64,000 bases of DNA from Ignavibacteria bacterium (GTDB lineage Bacteria > Bacteroidota > Ignavibacteria > Tepidaquicellales > Tepidaquicellaceae): positions 120,680-184,679 of the forward strand of contig JADJWZ010000040.1 of NCBI GenBank assembly GCA_016716125.1, read 5' to 3'. Shown one piece after another: positions 9,405 through 19,158 of this stretch. Within the stretch, counting starts at the first letter, position 1; each line of letters begins with the position of its first letter. The position numbers and the translations under genes are program-made. The notes beneath the pieces were generated by a model, which was given only the letters and a program-made list of their open reading frames with translations, had not been told where the DNA came from and made no database searches.

Positions 9405-11102
9405 ATGAACCTATACTACTTTTCATTCATAATTTTATTCCTAACGTTCATGGCTTTCTTTAAGCCGGAACCGGCGTTTACCCAGATCGAAAACGTTCCT
9501 CTGAACAATCCCGTTTATGATTATCTCAAAGAAATGGAAGTAAAAAAAATTATATCGGATATAAATGACGATGACCCGAATCTGTCGCGGTTTCAGGTGA
9601 GCGATTTTCTGAATGAGATAGATCTTAAAAATAATGAACTCAGCGATACCGAAAGAAAACTTCTGAAAAAATATCTTATAGAGTTTGATCCTACTTACTT
9701 AGATCAAAAAACAACCATGTCGCTTTTCAAAAGCAATATGAACGTTTCAAACGGCTTTAAGGATTTTTTCTCGGATAAACAAAAATATCTTTTCGCATAT
9801 CAAAAAAATGAGAACAATATTTTTATTGAAGCTCTCGGTCAGCTTAGCTATATAAACGGTTTAAAACCTTCGTCTAAAACCAGCTCAAAAATTTTTGATG
9901 TTGGGTTCAGAATGAGAGGATCTTTGTTCGGTCATTTGGGATATAATTTTTCCGTAGTTAAAGGCGGTGCAGTCGGCGACTCCGTTTTAATTGAATCTGC
10001 TTTTCCTCCTATTGTTTCTACCTATAAATATCAGGAGAATATCGAAAATATTACTAACTACGATTTTACTTCGGGCTATCTTAAATATTTCATTTCGCCA
10101 TCCGAAGGTATGAATATTTCCGCGCAGCTAGGCAGGGAAAAATTAAAATACGGACTCGGTTACAGTAAAAGTCTCTCGCTCTCCGGTGACGCTCCGGATA
10201 TGGATTTTCTTAAACTGAATTTTAAATACGGCGTCATAAATTTTTCCTCGATATTTGGTTCGACAGTCGGAGAGTATTCGCCGGTCAGAGAAGAAAGATA
10301 TACAAAGTATTTTACCGCCAACAGAATAAAACTTGCTTTTGATAATCTATTTGATATTGGGATGGGCGAAACAGTTATTTCATCCAGAGGTATTGAACTC
10401 GGCTATCTGAATCCGTTGATCTTTTATAAGTTCGTCGAACATTCTCTGCAGGACAGGGACAACGGAACCATCTTTGCGGATTTTCAAACTCACTTTCTTA
10501 AAAACTTTGAACTGCAGGGCACGTTTTTTCTTGACGAAAATATTTTGTCAAATTTATCCGATATGACAAAGGCAACCAACAAGACCGCTTATCAGATTGG
10601 ATTTTTCTGGTATGAACCGGCAGGCGTTAAAAACCTTGCGCTGATTTTTGAATATACAAAGATCAGACCTTATGTTTACACGCACTTTGATTTTAAAAAT
10701 ACTTATACAGCATTCGGCGTGAATATCGGACATCCGATCGGTCCGAATTCAGATCAGATCTTTACGAAGCTTACCTACAATGTAAATGAAAAAGTCAGAC
10801 TTAAGCTGGAATATCAGAAGATCAGAAAAGGTCACAATATTTACGACGCGGACGGTGAGCTTGTAAGAAATGTCGGCGGTGATGTCTATCAGTCCTTCAG
10901 AACCGGTACGGATTCGGATAATGCCTATTTTCTCGATGGTGTCAGGATTAACAATGACATTATTTCTTTCAATATAAATTACGAGCCTGCCAGAAATTAT
11001 ATTTTCGATCTTAATTATACATATAACATGACTGATAATTTAACCGGCGGGATTAAGAGAGATTACAGCTATGCGTATCTGAGATTTAATTTAAATTACT
11101 AA
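9405..11102 (+). CDS. Putative outer-membrane beta-barrel, Wzi-like
   Basis: A 565-residue protein with a signal peptide (1-27, ending 'EPAFTQ'), a charged helical N-terminal region (30-110), then alternating amphipathic strands to a C-terminal aromatic end ('YAYLRFNLNY'), as in outer-membrane barrels. The segment 'SSRGIELGYLNPLIFYKFVEH' style around residue 330 resembles capsule-assembly Wzi-like proteins found in this lineage. It stands alone between two secreted cargo genes. The barrel is well supported; the Wzi-like role is tentative. Confidence 0.65.
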   Translation: MNLYYFSFIILFLTFMAFFKPEPAFTQIENVPLNNPVYDYLKEMEVKKIISDINDDDPNLSRFQVSDFLNEIDLKNNELSDTERKLLKKYLIEFDPTYLDQKTTMSLFKSNMNVSNGFKDFFSDKQKYLFAYQKNENNIFIEALGQLSYINGLKPSSKTSSKIFDVGFRMRGSLFGHLGYNFSVVKGGAVGDSVLIESAFPPIVSTYKYQENIENITNYDFTSGYLKYFISPSEGMNISAQLGREKLKYGLGYSKSLSLSGDAPDMDFLKLNFKYGVINFSSIFGSTVGEYSPVREERYTKYFTANRIKLAFDNLFDIGMGETVISSRGIELGYLNPLIFYKFVEHSLQDRDNGTIFADFQTHFLKNFELQGTFFLDENILSNLSDMTKATNKTAYQIGFFWYEPAGVKNLALIFEYTKIRPYVYTHFDFKNTYTAFGVNIGHPIGPNSDQIFTKLTYNVNEKVRLKLEYQKIRKGHNIYDADGELVRNVGGDVYQSFRTGTDSDNAYFLDGVRINNDIISFNINYEPARNYIFDLNYTYNMTDNLTGGIKRDYSYAYLRFNLNY

Positions 11103-11332
11103 TAGGTCTTTTCGATCTTCTTCAGCTTTTAAAAACCAAGTTATTCTTTTAACCATTTTAATTCTTCCTTTTAGATCTCTTCATCAGTAACATATTCTTT
11201 ATTTATTATTTTCGCCTTCGTTAGTTTTGCTTCATCCACCAAGGACGGCGGAGAAAAGGTATTTTGATTTTAAACAATTAACTGTACTTTATAAATAATT
11301 AACTGATAACATTTAAAATCAACGGCAGTATT

Positions 11333-12931
11333 ATGAAAACAATTATATATTGTCTTTACCGCTTTTTGGAATCCCTGACCGGCCGGTCTTTGCCTCTGAT
11401 TATATTTTTCTTTATTACATCATCTTCGCCGGTACAAACGCTTGGGCAGGAACCGTTTTTAATGGAAAAGAGTCCCGCACCATTTGATCAAAGCAATCTG
11501 CAGGATATTGATGCAGACCCGCATGGCAGGTTAGTTGCTGTAGGACAGCAGCGTGAGCTTGTTATAGGCGGTTCACCGCAGTATCCGCTTGTTATGATCA
11601 AAGACCAGACGCAGGATCCCTGGACTGTATTAGACCCGCCAAACTTCGGATGGACATGGTATGAACTTATGTTAGTAAAATTCATTCCGGGAACGGATGG
11701 AGATTTTATAGTAATCGGAGAATATCTGCCCGATCCTTTACTGGCGTATGCAAAAGGATTTCTGCTCAGATATTACAGGAACACCGGTACGTGGGAAATC
11801 CATAGCTTCGAAGCGCCGGGCGCTCTATACCATTATATCGGGGATGCAGTTTTTGATCCGAATGATCCTGCGCGCTTTCTCATTGCCGGAACTCGCGGTA
11901 TTTTCAATCCAATAGAATTATGCTATGAGAATAATACAATGGTGGTTGATTTTAATATTAATACATACACATATACCGTTCTGCCGACAACTCAAAAAGG
12001 CGCATTGTGGGCAATCGAACCTTTACCAAACGGTAACTTCCTATGCGCCGGTCCTGCTGTTGCAAATTGTGATTACGTCCCGTACCCATTAATAATAGAG
12101 GTAGAGCTGGGAGTCGAAATTATACATCCCAATCCGGCGCCTGCAACAGCCGGCTACTTCTACGATATTACGGCGATGACTGTGTTAGACAATGGAGATA
12201 TTTTTATGGTTGCGCATGAAAGTCCTTTTGGCGGATCTAAATTTAACACACTTTCATACAGGTATAATCCGGTTACACAGGCATATACTTTCTATAAGCC
12301 TTTGGATCCTGATTCTACTGAGAACTTTCTAAATCAACTCTGGGATATAGAAGTAACCAGGAGCGGATTGATTTATGCTGTCGGAAGAGTGCATTATGTC
12401 TTTAATGAATTGCATTACAGAAGAGGAATGATACAGAGCTTTGATGGTGAAAGCTGGAAACTTCATCCCGTTCCGGAAACTTTCGATGGCGGTCATTACA
12501 GTGAACTCTGGGGATTGACGTGCCTTACGGACAGCCGGATTTATGCTGTCGGACTTTTTCGGCCTGTAGGATCTTATGACCGCCGGACCCTGGTTATGCA
12601 TAATGATATTGTTAGCGGGATTTCCGGTGAAGAAAATTCTTTTTCCCCCACACAGTTTACTCTATATCAAAATTATCCTAATCCATTTAATCCAATTACA
12701 GTGATCCGTTTTCAGTTACCAATGACCGGCAAAGTTACTTTAAAAGTTTATGACATAGCCGGAACTGAAATTGCAACGCTGGTAGATGAAGAAAGAACTG
12801 CGGGTAATTATGAAGTGAGTTTTAACGGCTCTTCACTTTCAAGCGGAACTTATTTTTACAGGTTAAGCGCCGGAAATCCTTCGACAGATCAGGGTTTTGT
12901 TGAAACAAGAAAAATGATTTTGCTGAAATAG
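11333..12931 (+). CDS. Secreted propeller-like protein with T9SS sorting domain
   Basis: A 532-residue secreted protein. The N terminus has a long hydrophobic signal (about residues 19-37, ending 'VQTLGQ'). The body shows irregular propeller-like blades ('LQDIDADPHGRLVAVG', 'YDITAMTVLDNGDIFMVA', 'LWDIEVTRSGLIYAVG') of the kind seen in two-component-sensor and kelch-like propellers. Residues from about 440 form a T9SS type A domain ('LYQNYPNPFNPIT'). No enzyme motif was recognised. Confidence 0.82.
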   Translation: MKTIIYCLYRFLESLTGRSLPLIIFFFITSSSPVQTLGQEPFLMEKSPAPFDQSNLQDIDADPHGRLVAVGQQRELVIGGSPQYPLVMIKDQTQDPWTVLDPPNFGWTWYELMLVKFIPGTDGDFIVIGEYLPDPLLAYAKGFLLRYYRNTGTWEIHSFEAPGALYHYIGDAVFDPNDPARFLIAGTRGIFNPIELCYENNTMVVDFNINTYTYTVLPTTQKGALWAIEPLPNGNFLCAGPAVANCDYVPYPLIIEVELGVEIIHPNPAPATAGYFYDITAMTVLDNGDIFMVAHESPFGGSKFNTLSYRYNPVTQAYTFYKPLDPDSTENFLNQLWDIEVTRSGLIYAVGRVHYVFNELHYRRGMIQSFDGESWKLHPVPETFDGGHYSELWGLTCLTDSRIYAVGLFRPVGSYDRRTLVMHNDIVSGISGEENSFSPTQFTLYQNYPNPFNPITVIRFQLPMTGKVTLKVYDIAGTEIATLVDEERTAGNYEVSFNGSSLSSGTYFYRLSAGNPSTDQGFVETRKMILLK

Positions 12932-13075
12932 TATCAAGTCATACCCAGGCAACTTTTCGGCGTTGTTGGCGGATGAGAATGAGTAGCTTGTGTACGGTAG
13001 TGAGAGATTTTGAATTAAGGAAAATTTTTTTGTAATTTGTAATCTAAAAATTTGAAATCAGTTATCTCATATCTA

Positions 13076-14290
13076 TCATTGGACTGCATTCAAAGCATTG
13101 ATCGCGAACTCAATCATCCCGTTATTCTGAGACTGAACATTCGTATAATCCCAAAAATTAGATGCGGCTAATACTGTTACGCCCGTTGAAGGATTATAAA
13201 AATCTATTAAAAGATAACCCGGAAGCGCGCCTGTGTGTCCGTATCCCAGTCCGTCAATATAGCATATGCCAAGACCATAAAATGCGTTGGGTCCGTTTTC
13301 ACCTGTCGGAATTGTCTGCTTCATCAGTTCCACATTGCTCATATTTATTCCGGCCTGTCCTGTGATGAGCAGATTTATCCACTTCGTAATATCTCCGGGA
13401 GTTGAGATAACATTTCCTTCAGATACATGCGAGGACATATTCTGCCATGTGGTGTTGGTTGTGACTCCGTTTAAATAAAAGAATGACTCTACATAAGGAG
13501 AAGGAATTAGAGTATCATTTCCGCTCCATACAGATGATGTATTGTTTAAGCTAAGCGGCTGAAAAAAATTCGTATTAACGAATTCGCTCCATGTCAGACC
13601 TGAAGCGCGTTCAATAATTTTTGCCAGTATATGATATCCGGTATTAGAGTAATGATACTGCTGACCTGGCGGAAAGTAAGACAGGTTATTTATCGCCGCC
13701 ACTCCAACCATTTCATCAAAAGTAAAAGTGTGATATTCGTTACCCGGCAATCCCATAATATAGACGGCATATTGCTGACCGGCATAAGGCTGAGGAACTG
13801 AGGCAGGGATCGGGTCATTTGTTACATCAAAAACACCTGCACGGTGTTCGAGAAGAAGCTTCAACGTTATCTGATCTTTATACGGCACTTCATAGTCAGG
13901 AGAAGCCGGGAGATAGGGTATACTTGTTCCGGGAAAATTACCGGTTATAAGATCGTTGATGTTTACTTTGCCCTGCTGATGCAGAAGCATTACGGCAGCG
14001 GCGTTGAAAGTTTTCGTAATACTGCACAGCCGTAAATGTGAATTCTCATCAGGGACCGGAACAATTCCGCCTGAGGCAAAATAATTTCCGGAATTAGTAT
14101 TGATCTTTATAAGAAAACCGCCGTTTGTAATGTTTCTTTCAGTGTAGTAAAAATTTGTAAGGCTGTCAACCATTCTTTGTAATTTTTCATTGTTCAAATT
14201 ACCTCCGCCTGTAACAGGATCATCTGAGCATGAAGAAATAGTTAAAGAAATTAGGCAGAATAGGAGAAGAGATTTTTTCATTTTAGTCAT
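13076..14290 (-). CDS. Beta-lactamase-fold serine hydrolase lipoprotein
   Basis: A 404-residue serine hydrolase of the beta-lactamase class C/PBP4-like family (PF00144 type). The catalytic SxxK is SITK (90-93), the second motif YxN is YSN (214-216), and the third is HTG (352-354). The N terminus is a lipoprotein signal with a lipobox before Cys21 ('TISSC'), so it should be anchored in the membrane facing the periplasm or surface. Such proteins include D-aminopeptidases, esterases and PBPs, and the exact substrate cannot be told. It is a single-gene unit on the minus strand. Confidence 0.9.
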   Translation of the reverse strand: MTKMKKSLLLFCLISLTISSCSDDPVTGGGNLNNEKLQRMVDSLTNFYYTERNITNGGFLIKINTNSGNYFASGGIVPVPDENSHLRLCSITKTFNAAAVMLLHQQGKVNINDLITGNFPGTSIPYLPASPDYEVPYKDQITLKLLLEHRAGVFDVTNDPIPASVPQPYAGQQYAVYIMGLPGNEYHTFTFDEMVGVAAINNLSYFPPGQQYHYSNTGYHILAKIIERASGLTWSEFVNTNFFQPLSLNNTSSVWSGNDTLIPSPYVESFFYLNGVTTNTTWQNMSSHVSEGNVISTPGDITKWINLLITGQAGINMSNVELMKQTIPTGENGPNAFYGLGICYIDGLGYGHTGALPGYLLIDFYNPSTGVTVLAASNFWDYTNVQSQNNGMIEFAINALNAVQ

Positions 14291-14658
14291 TCTAGTATTT
14301 CTGAATTATTGATAATGTTTTTTTTAAATATATACATTTAACTTTTCAAAAGATAATCTCTTATCCTCTGATTGAGCCGGCTTCACTTTTAGACGCACCC
14401 AATCAGGAGATTGTGTACGAGGTGAAATAATTTGAAAACAATTTACAGAATTTCTTTTTTATTAATAATATAAGTGAAAACCTATTGGGCGAAATATAAA
14501 TAACACGTCGTAAGTAATCTCCAAAATCGCAGTGTAAAAAACAAGTGTCCAATCGTGAGATCGGACACAAGTATAATTTATTAGTAATTCGTAATTTGTA
14601 TTTTGAAAGTTTTACAAGCGTATTCAATCTTAAGATCATTATCGAAGGAAAAATCCTC
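14291..14658. other. Spacer with hairpin and heptamer words
   Basis: About 370 bases with no convincing gene. A hairpin with arms GTGTCC and GGACAC lies at 14545-14568, downstream of the antitoxin-like gene on the minus strand, and could terminate it. Heptamer-type words (TAATTCG, TAATTTG) occupy roughly 14582-14606. Confidence 0.45.
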
Positions 14659-14892
14659 CTATCTGTTCAGAATCATTTTTTTCGCTTGCTCCCAACTTAC
14701 ATTCCCTCCCGGATTTTTTTCATAGTTTTCGCGTCTAATGTCCAGTTCTTTTGATTGTTCTTCTGTCAATGGAACAGCATCCGGAAATTCGGATATGCTA
14801 TCCCATATCATTTCGACAAGCTTTATCCGCTCTGAAACTGATAGTTTTAAGACATTAGACATTTTTATTTCATTCATAATATCTGATTTCAA
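14659..14892 (-). CDS. Addiction-module antitoxin-like protein, orphan
   Basis: A 77-residue protein resembling the 'putative addiction module component' family (unstable antitoxin, TIGR02574/PF09720 type): 'LSVSERIKLVEMIWDSI' followed by 'PLTEEQSKELDIRRENYEKNPGG'. Such proteins normally sit next to a RelE/ParE toxin. None is present on either side, so this is an orphan or regulatory relic. Methionines at 14892, 14877 and 14862 are all possible starts; family alignments would favour the third. Confidence 0.75.
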   Translation of the reverse strand: MKSDIMNEIKMSNVLKLSVSERIKLVEMIWDSISEFPDAVPLTEEQSKELDIRRENYEKNPGGNVSWEQAKKMILNR

Positions 14893-15024
14893 ATTTGTAA
14901 AGACTTTATTTAATTTTTTAATTAAATATTCACCTGTTTATAAAATACCAAAAATATTTTAATATAAAAGTAATTATAATTCAATTTTATATTTCACCAC
15001 TGAACTTCAGGCGACGGAGTTTTA

Positions 15025-15056
15025 TTAGTAATTCGTAATTTGTAATTTGAAATTAT
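15025..15056. repeat. Heptamer array (ATTCGTA/ATTTGTA/ATTTGAA)
   Basis: Successive 7-bp words ATTCGTA, ATTTGTA, ATTTGAA lie immediately downstream of the stop codon of the minus-strand cargo gene. Related words occur at 13030-13060, 14582-14606, 17889-17917 and 44047-44075. Confidence 0.55.
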
Positions 15057-16306
15057 TTAAGAACCGCCATCTTCAGCGTCTTCTCATTCCTGACCGCACC
15101 TGAAGTAAAGGTTAGTTTATAGTAATATATCCCGCTCGCAAGATCTGAAGCATTAAAGAATTCCGTATAATAGTCTGCCTCTCTGTATTCATTCACGAGC
15201 GTCGAAATCTCTTTACCGCTTATGTCATAAACTTTCATCACAACATTTCCGTCCGAAGGAATATTAAAATCTATCTTTGTCACAGGATTGTAAGGATTTG
15301 GATAGTTCTGTGAAAGACTGAAATCAGACGGCTGTCCTATTATGACTTCTTCCGTGAGATCATGATATTCAAAATTTCCGTTGAAGTCGATTTGCTTAAG
15401 TCTGTATTCGTAATTTCCTTTCACAAGTCCTTTGTCTGTGAATCTGTAATTAACAGGTTCGGCAGAATTCCCATTGCCGGGAATTGCGCCTTTTATTTCC
15501 CACAAACCACCCGTCTTCTTTCTTTCTATTTCAAACCCGGAGTTATTTATTTCGGAAGAAGTTGTCCAGTTCAGAATGACGTTATTCCTGCTGACGCTGG
15601 AGACGAATGAGGAGAGTTCAACAGGAAGGACCACATCAAAGTTTATGCTGCAGGTTTTTACTTGCCCGCAATAATCGGTTGCAGTAAAAACAATATTGTG
15701 AAATCCGGCCTGTGTGATATCCGGTTTCCATTTCATTGTTCCGTCATATAACTGACGGCCTCTAAATGGAAGGGGAGGAGTGAAGACTGCGCCATCCGGA
15801 ACTCCCGTTGCGGTTAAAGTTATCGTGTCATATGATTCATCATATACAAACAAAGGAATTGTAATCGAATCATCAGCGAGAAGATTATATGTAGCTCCGC
15901 ACGTGGCTGGACTATGCCACCTGGGTGTAGATAAAATACCTAATGGAAAATCTATTACAGTATAATCTGTTGATACATTGCCGCTGCTGTCGGTCGCTGT
16001 GTAATAAAGAGTAGTATGTTCAATTAAAGGATTGGGAACAAATGATAACAGGATCGTCACGGGATTACCGGAAACCGGCAGCGGAGGAGTGACTGTAATC
16101 TGAGGATGCAGACCGGTAACATTTAAAGTAACGGGACCTGATTCAATGTCTGATACGGTGACTTCAAAATTCACAGTATCACATACTAAATAATAAGTTA
16201 CAAAACCGGGAGCGCTAATCACAGGAGGATTAGGATCAGGAATAACAGCATCTGTTTCTTTGACTAAAAAGGAAAATAAAATGATAAAAAGTAAAATTAA
16301 TTTCAT
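15053..16306 (-). CDS. Secreted protein with T9SS sorting domain
   Basis: A 417-residue secreted protein. A short signal (1-20) is followed by two immunoglobulin-like or HYR-like segments (about 25-120 and 120-225, each with a 'VTYYLVCDTVNF' or 'SCGATYNLLADDSI' type opening). The linker 'LPVELSSFVSSVSRNNVILNWTTSS' (about 227) is an Fn3-like module shared with cargo at 40, 56, 59 and 61 kb. The sorting domain occupies about 330-417. AGGAG is placed correctly before the ATG at 16306. It is probably an extracellular adhesin-like protein. Confidence 0.83.
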   Translation of the reverse strand: MKLILLFIILFSFLVKETDAVIPDPNPPVISAPGFVTYYLVCDTVNFEVTVSDIESGPVTLNVTGLHPQITVTPPLPVSGNPVTILLSFVPNPLIEHTTLYYTATDSSGNVSTDYTVIDFPLGILSTPRWHSPATCGATYNLLADDSITIPLFVYDESYDTITLTATGVPDGAVFTPPLPFRGRQLYDGTMKWKPDITQAGFHNIVFTATDYCGQVKTCSINFDVVLPVELSSFVSSVSRNNVILNWTTSSEINNSGFEIERKKTGGLWEIKGAIPGNGNSAEPVNYRFTDKGLVKGNYEYRLKQIDFNGNFEYHDLTEEVIIGQPSDFSLSQNYPNPYNPVTKIDFNIPSDGNVVMKVYDISGKEISTLVNEYREADYYTEFFNASDLASGIYYYKLTFTSGAVRNEKTLKMAVLK

Positions 16307-16581
16307 ATAGTACTCCTTTCATTAAAGTAGTGGTAAAACAATTTAGCACTACAGCTATTTTTTTTTAAACAAGTTACTTAATTTAAATTTAAATATAAAT
16401 ATTGCTAAATGAAAAATTTCTGAAAGTTTAGCATAAGTTAATGAATGTTTTTGCAATTCGCATTACATATCAGTATTATTGAAATCAGTTGCAATAGAAA
16501 TTCCTGATAACTAATTTGAATCAATGAAAGGAATTTTACCAAGTTAATATATTTAACATCACAACTTATTAAATTAAAAAT

Positions 16582-17823
16582 ATGAAAGCGTTATTAAGAA
16601 TTCTTACAGTGACAAGTTTAGTAATTTTATCTGTTAATTTTTTTTCCTGCAGTGAAGATAGTATTGTAGGTCCTAAATACACTGTCAGCGGTAAAATTTA
16701 TTCATCAACAAAAGCTGCTCTAAGCAATCTGCAGGTTACAATTCAAAACAAAACTACTACTACCGCTTCAGACGGAAGCTATTCTCTCAATGATATTGTA
16801 TTTCCTTATGATGCATTAATAACTAATGCATCAGGTCAGTTTAAGACGCTTCACAGAAATTTAAATGTTTCGGGTGTGGATCTTATAATGTCTACCATTG
16901 ATAGAACCAGTCTTGCGAACCTTGAAATAACTATACCTGACAGTATTTTTAATAATGATTTATCGACACTGTTAATTTTTTCGGATGGAAAAAACATCAG
17001 CAATTATAAACATGTTGACCGTTTTACTCCGCCATCTGTAATAAGTATGGGATTGGGATATGCAGAGTTTCCTTACACCGGAAAACTATATCTTCTTACC
17101 TATAAACTGGATAATCAGAGCAGAATAATTTCGTATGAAAATTTTGGCGTCAGCGAAGATATTGTGATAGCGCCGGGCGGAAATTTAAATTACACTTTCA
17201 CATCCGGGCAGATCTCTTTTAATCCCGGGGAACTTGATGTGCCGGTAATTATTCATCCGTCAGGTAATACTAATTTTGCTTCTTGCCAGTATTATATTGG
17301 ATTTTCAAAGGAAAAAATTTACAGCGGAAATTTCTATCCTATGCAGTCATTTGACGATCAGTTTGTTGTAAAAATTCCTGCCGGTCTGCCGGTCCAAAGT
17401 TATAACTATCTTAACAGCTATTCCAATCAGGTAATTGGGGGCTGCATTGAACAATATTTTATAGAACCCGGTTCGCAAAATAATTTTAAAATAACTGAAA
17501 ATTCTTTGTTAATGACACCATCCGATGGTGCGGTTGTAACAGATACAACAAAATTTACTTATTCCGCCGGTGGGGGAGAAGGAATATATGATATAATTTT
17601 TTATGATACCCAATTCGTAACAACTGTATTTCAATCAACTGCTTCACTTGAATATAGAGATATAAAAGAATTGGTTCAAAATGAAGGATCTACAGGTCAG
17701 TTAAACTGGCATGTCAGTAAATTAGGGAAAATATCTTCGATCGATAATTTTACTAAAGAATTTTTCGCGAGTCAGGAATCATTTAGAACCGGTTCTGACG
17801 TAAGAAGCTTTAGATTTAAATAG
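16582..17823 (+). CDS. Lipoprotein with carboxypeptidase-regulatory-like domain
   Basis: A 413-residue lipoprotein: a hydrophobic signal and lipobox before Cys23 ('VNFFSC'). Residues 35-100 look like a carboxypeptidase regulatory-like beta-sandwich ('VSGKIYSSTKAALSNLQVTIQN...DGSYSLNDI'), common in FCB surface proteins. The remainder is beta-rich without a recognised family. It has no T9SS domain, unlike its neighbours. It ends ahead of two hairpins that separate it from the convergent genes at 18 kb. Confidence 0.68.
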   Translation: MKALLRILTVTSLVILSVNFFSCSEDSIVGPKYTVSGKIYSSTKAALSNLQVTIQNKTTTTASDGSYSLNDIVFPYDALITNASGQFKTLHRNLNVSGVDLIMSTIDRTSLANLEITIPDSIFNNDLSTLLIFSDGKNISNYKHVDRFTPPSVISMGLGYAEFPYTGKLYLLTYKLDNQSRIISYENFGVSEDIVIAPGGNLNYTFTSGQISFNPGELDVPVIIHPSGNTNFASCQYYIGFSKEKIYSGNFYPMQSFDDQFVVKIPAGLPVQSYNYLNSYSNQVIGGCIEQYFIEPGSQNNFKITENSLLMTPSDGAVVTDTTKFTYSAGGGEGIYDIIFYDTQFVTTVFQSTASLEYRDIKELVQNEGSTGQLNWHVSKLGKISSIDNFTKEFFASQESFRTGSDVRSFRFK

Positions 17824-17888
17824 GGAATATTAATAAATCGCTGTAATATTAATGGCGGATGAGCAATACTAATATCGGCTGGGTTTAT

Positions 17889-17917
17889 TTGAAATTTGAA
17901 ATTTGAAATTTGAAATT
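17889..17917. repeat. Heptamer array (GAAATTT)
   Basis: Four successive copies of the 7-bp word GAAATTT follow the end of the lipoprotein gene. This is a clean short tandem heptamer, part of the window-wide pattern. Confidence 0.7.
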
Positions 17918-17945
17918 AATAAATGTATATCCTGCCCGGGATGGT

Positions 17946-17981
17946 TTATTGATTTGAATTAAAATTAAATCAAATCAATAA
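17946..17981. terminator. Long A/T-rich hairpin
   Basis: A perfect 12-bp inverted repeat (TTATTGATTTGA at 17946-17957 pairing with 17970-17981), flanked by a matching outer GGATGGT/ACCATCC. It lies between convergent genes and could stop transcription from either side. Confidence 0.5.
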
Positions 17982-18025
17982 TCCTATTCACACCATCCCA
18001 CAGGAATATATTCTTAATTAGAATC

Positions 18026-18047
18026 GGGATACTTTAATTAGTATCCC
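18026..18047. terminator. Bidirectional hairpin
   Basis: GGGATACT and AGTATCCC form an 8-bp stem around TTAATT in the convergent spacer, just after the stop of the small lipoprotein gene on the minus strand. Confidence 0.5.
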
Positions 18048-18066
18048 TATCCATTTTATATTAAAT

Positions 18067-18231
18067 TTATTTATTTTCGAACCCAAGTGTATCAATCTTT
18101 TTAATAGCGGTATCTTTTTTAACCACTATTGTGTCAGGATTACGCGTCGTATTACTTTGCTTTTGAGTTGTATCACACGAGACAAAAACGGTGCATATAA
18201 AAGCTATACACACAATTAGAAGTGCTTTCAT
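18067..18231 (-). CDS. Small lipoprotein
   Basis: A 54-residue protein on the minus strand with ATG at 18231. Residues 1-18 are a hydrophobic signal ending 'TVFVS', followed by Cys19 in a plausible lipobox. The mature part is short, threonine- and lysine-rich ('TRNPDTIVVKKDTAIKKID'). It is followed by a hairpin at 18026-18047. No family was recognised; the lipoprotein signal makes it likely real despite its size. Confidence 0.6.
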   Translation of the reverse strand: MKALLIVCIAFICTVFVSCDTTQKQSNTTRNPDTIVVKKDTAIKKIDTLGFENK

Positions 18232-18288
18232 GGCTTAATATTTTAAGTTTGACAAAATGTAAATTTGGAGAATGGTTTTTTTAATTTT

Positions 18289-18843
18289 TTACCAATGAAT
18301 TTCTTCACCTTTATTTTTTCTCCATTCTTCCTCAAAATATTTTCCATCTTCGTCATTTCGTGGTTTCACGGTCATGAGAATTTTACCTTCTTTTACTCCG
18401 GATTCATACACTTTAGCTTTTTCTTCAGGAATACCGCTTCCAATCAGAGCTCCTATGATTCCGCCTGTAATACCGCCTGCGCCTGCACCGGCAAGACCGG
18501 CTGCAATAGGACCTGCTATGAGTAATCCAAGACCGGGAATCAGCACACTGGTTCCCAATGCAGCTATAATTCCGGCAACTGCTCCGATTGTACCTCCGAT
18601 AGCTGAACCTGCACCTGCACCTTCCATCGCCTTTGAACCCATTTCTGTTTCACCACTCCCTACATCTTCAAAATGCTTTTTGCGGGTGTCATCTGACATA
18701 ATTAAATTAATGTCTTCATCCGTATATCCTTTGTCCTGCAAATTTTTATATGATTTTTCAGCGCTTTCACGATCACCAAACATGCCGGAAAGACTTCTGC
18801 CGTCCCGCATTTCAGGTGTGTTTTGTTTTAGATTGTCATTCAT
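18289..18843 (-). CDS. General-stress-protein-like, glycine-zipper membrane protein
   Basis: A 184-residue protein resembling the general stress protein 17M/YflT-type domain: an N-terminal 'LSGMFGDRESAEKSYKNLQDKGYTDEDINLIMSD' fold (about 18-51), then a long glycine/alanine-rich hydrophobic stretch (about 75-140) likely to insert in the membrane as a glycine zipper. A C-terminal segment 'GKILMTVKP' closes the ferredoxin-like fold. It is preceded by a sigma-54-type promoter core at 18879-18894 and inverted TGACA/TGTCA repeats at 18955-18974, suggesting stress-induced activator-dependent expression. Confidence 0.75.
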   Translation of the reverse strand: MNDNLKQNTPEMRDGRSLSGMFGDRESAEKSYKNLQDKGYTDEDINLIMSDDTRKKHFEDVGSGETEMGSKAMEGAGAGSAIGGTIGAVAGIIAALGTSVLIPGLGLLIAGPIAAGLAGAGAGGITGGIIGALIGSGIPEEKAKVYESGVKEGKILMTVKPRNDEDGKYFEEEWRKNKGEEIHW

Positions 18844-18878
18844 GATATTTTTTGTTTAGGTTTTAAAATACATACTTA

Positions 18879-18894
18879 TGCAATAGTTATGCCA
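18879..18894 (-). promoter_or_regulatory. Sigma-54-type promoter core
   Basis: On the minus strand the sequence reads TGGCATAACTATTGCA: the GG (18893-18892) and GC (18881-18880) are separated by exactly 10 bases, matching the invariant -24/-12 elements. It lies 36 bases before the ATG of the stress protein gene. The same core arrangement precedes the DUF4142 gene at 44.2 kb. Confidence 0.65.
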
Positions 18895-18954
18895 TTTAAA
18901 ATACTACTTATCTGCACTCATATTGAGCTTTAAAAATTACATTAATGTAATCTA

Positions 18955-18974
18955 TGACAGATATGTCATGACAT
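18955..18974. promoter_or_regulatory. Inverted TGACA/TGTCA activator-type site
   Basis: TGACA-GATA-TGTCA (18955-18968) overlaps the perfect palindrome ATGTCATGACAT (18963-18974). It sits about 62-81 bases upstream of the sigma-54 -24 element, where enhancer-binding proteins often bind. The word GACAGATATG also occurs in the DUF4142 upstream region at 44103-44112. Confidence 0.5.
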
Positions 18975-19158
18975 TTTAACGGTCGGTCACGCTTTTTTCG
19001 ATGCCCGGCGGACTTAAGAAGTGAATGATTAAAGAAGCAGGTGATTCAGATAAAAAGGAATACTCATCCCTCGAAGAAGCAATTACCGCAGTATCGTCTT
19101 GTTTAAATTCCGTGAATATTACCATCGGGACTTATCGGTGTCAGCATAATAAATCGAA

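Noticed and set aside
17889..17917. CRISPR-like repeat
   Set aside because: The unit is 7 bp without spacers; it is a simple tandem heptamer, as are the other arrays in the window.
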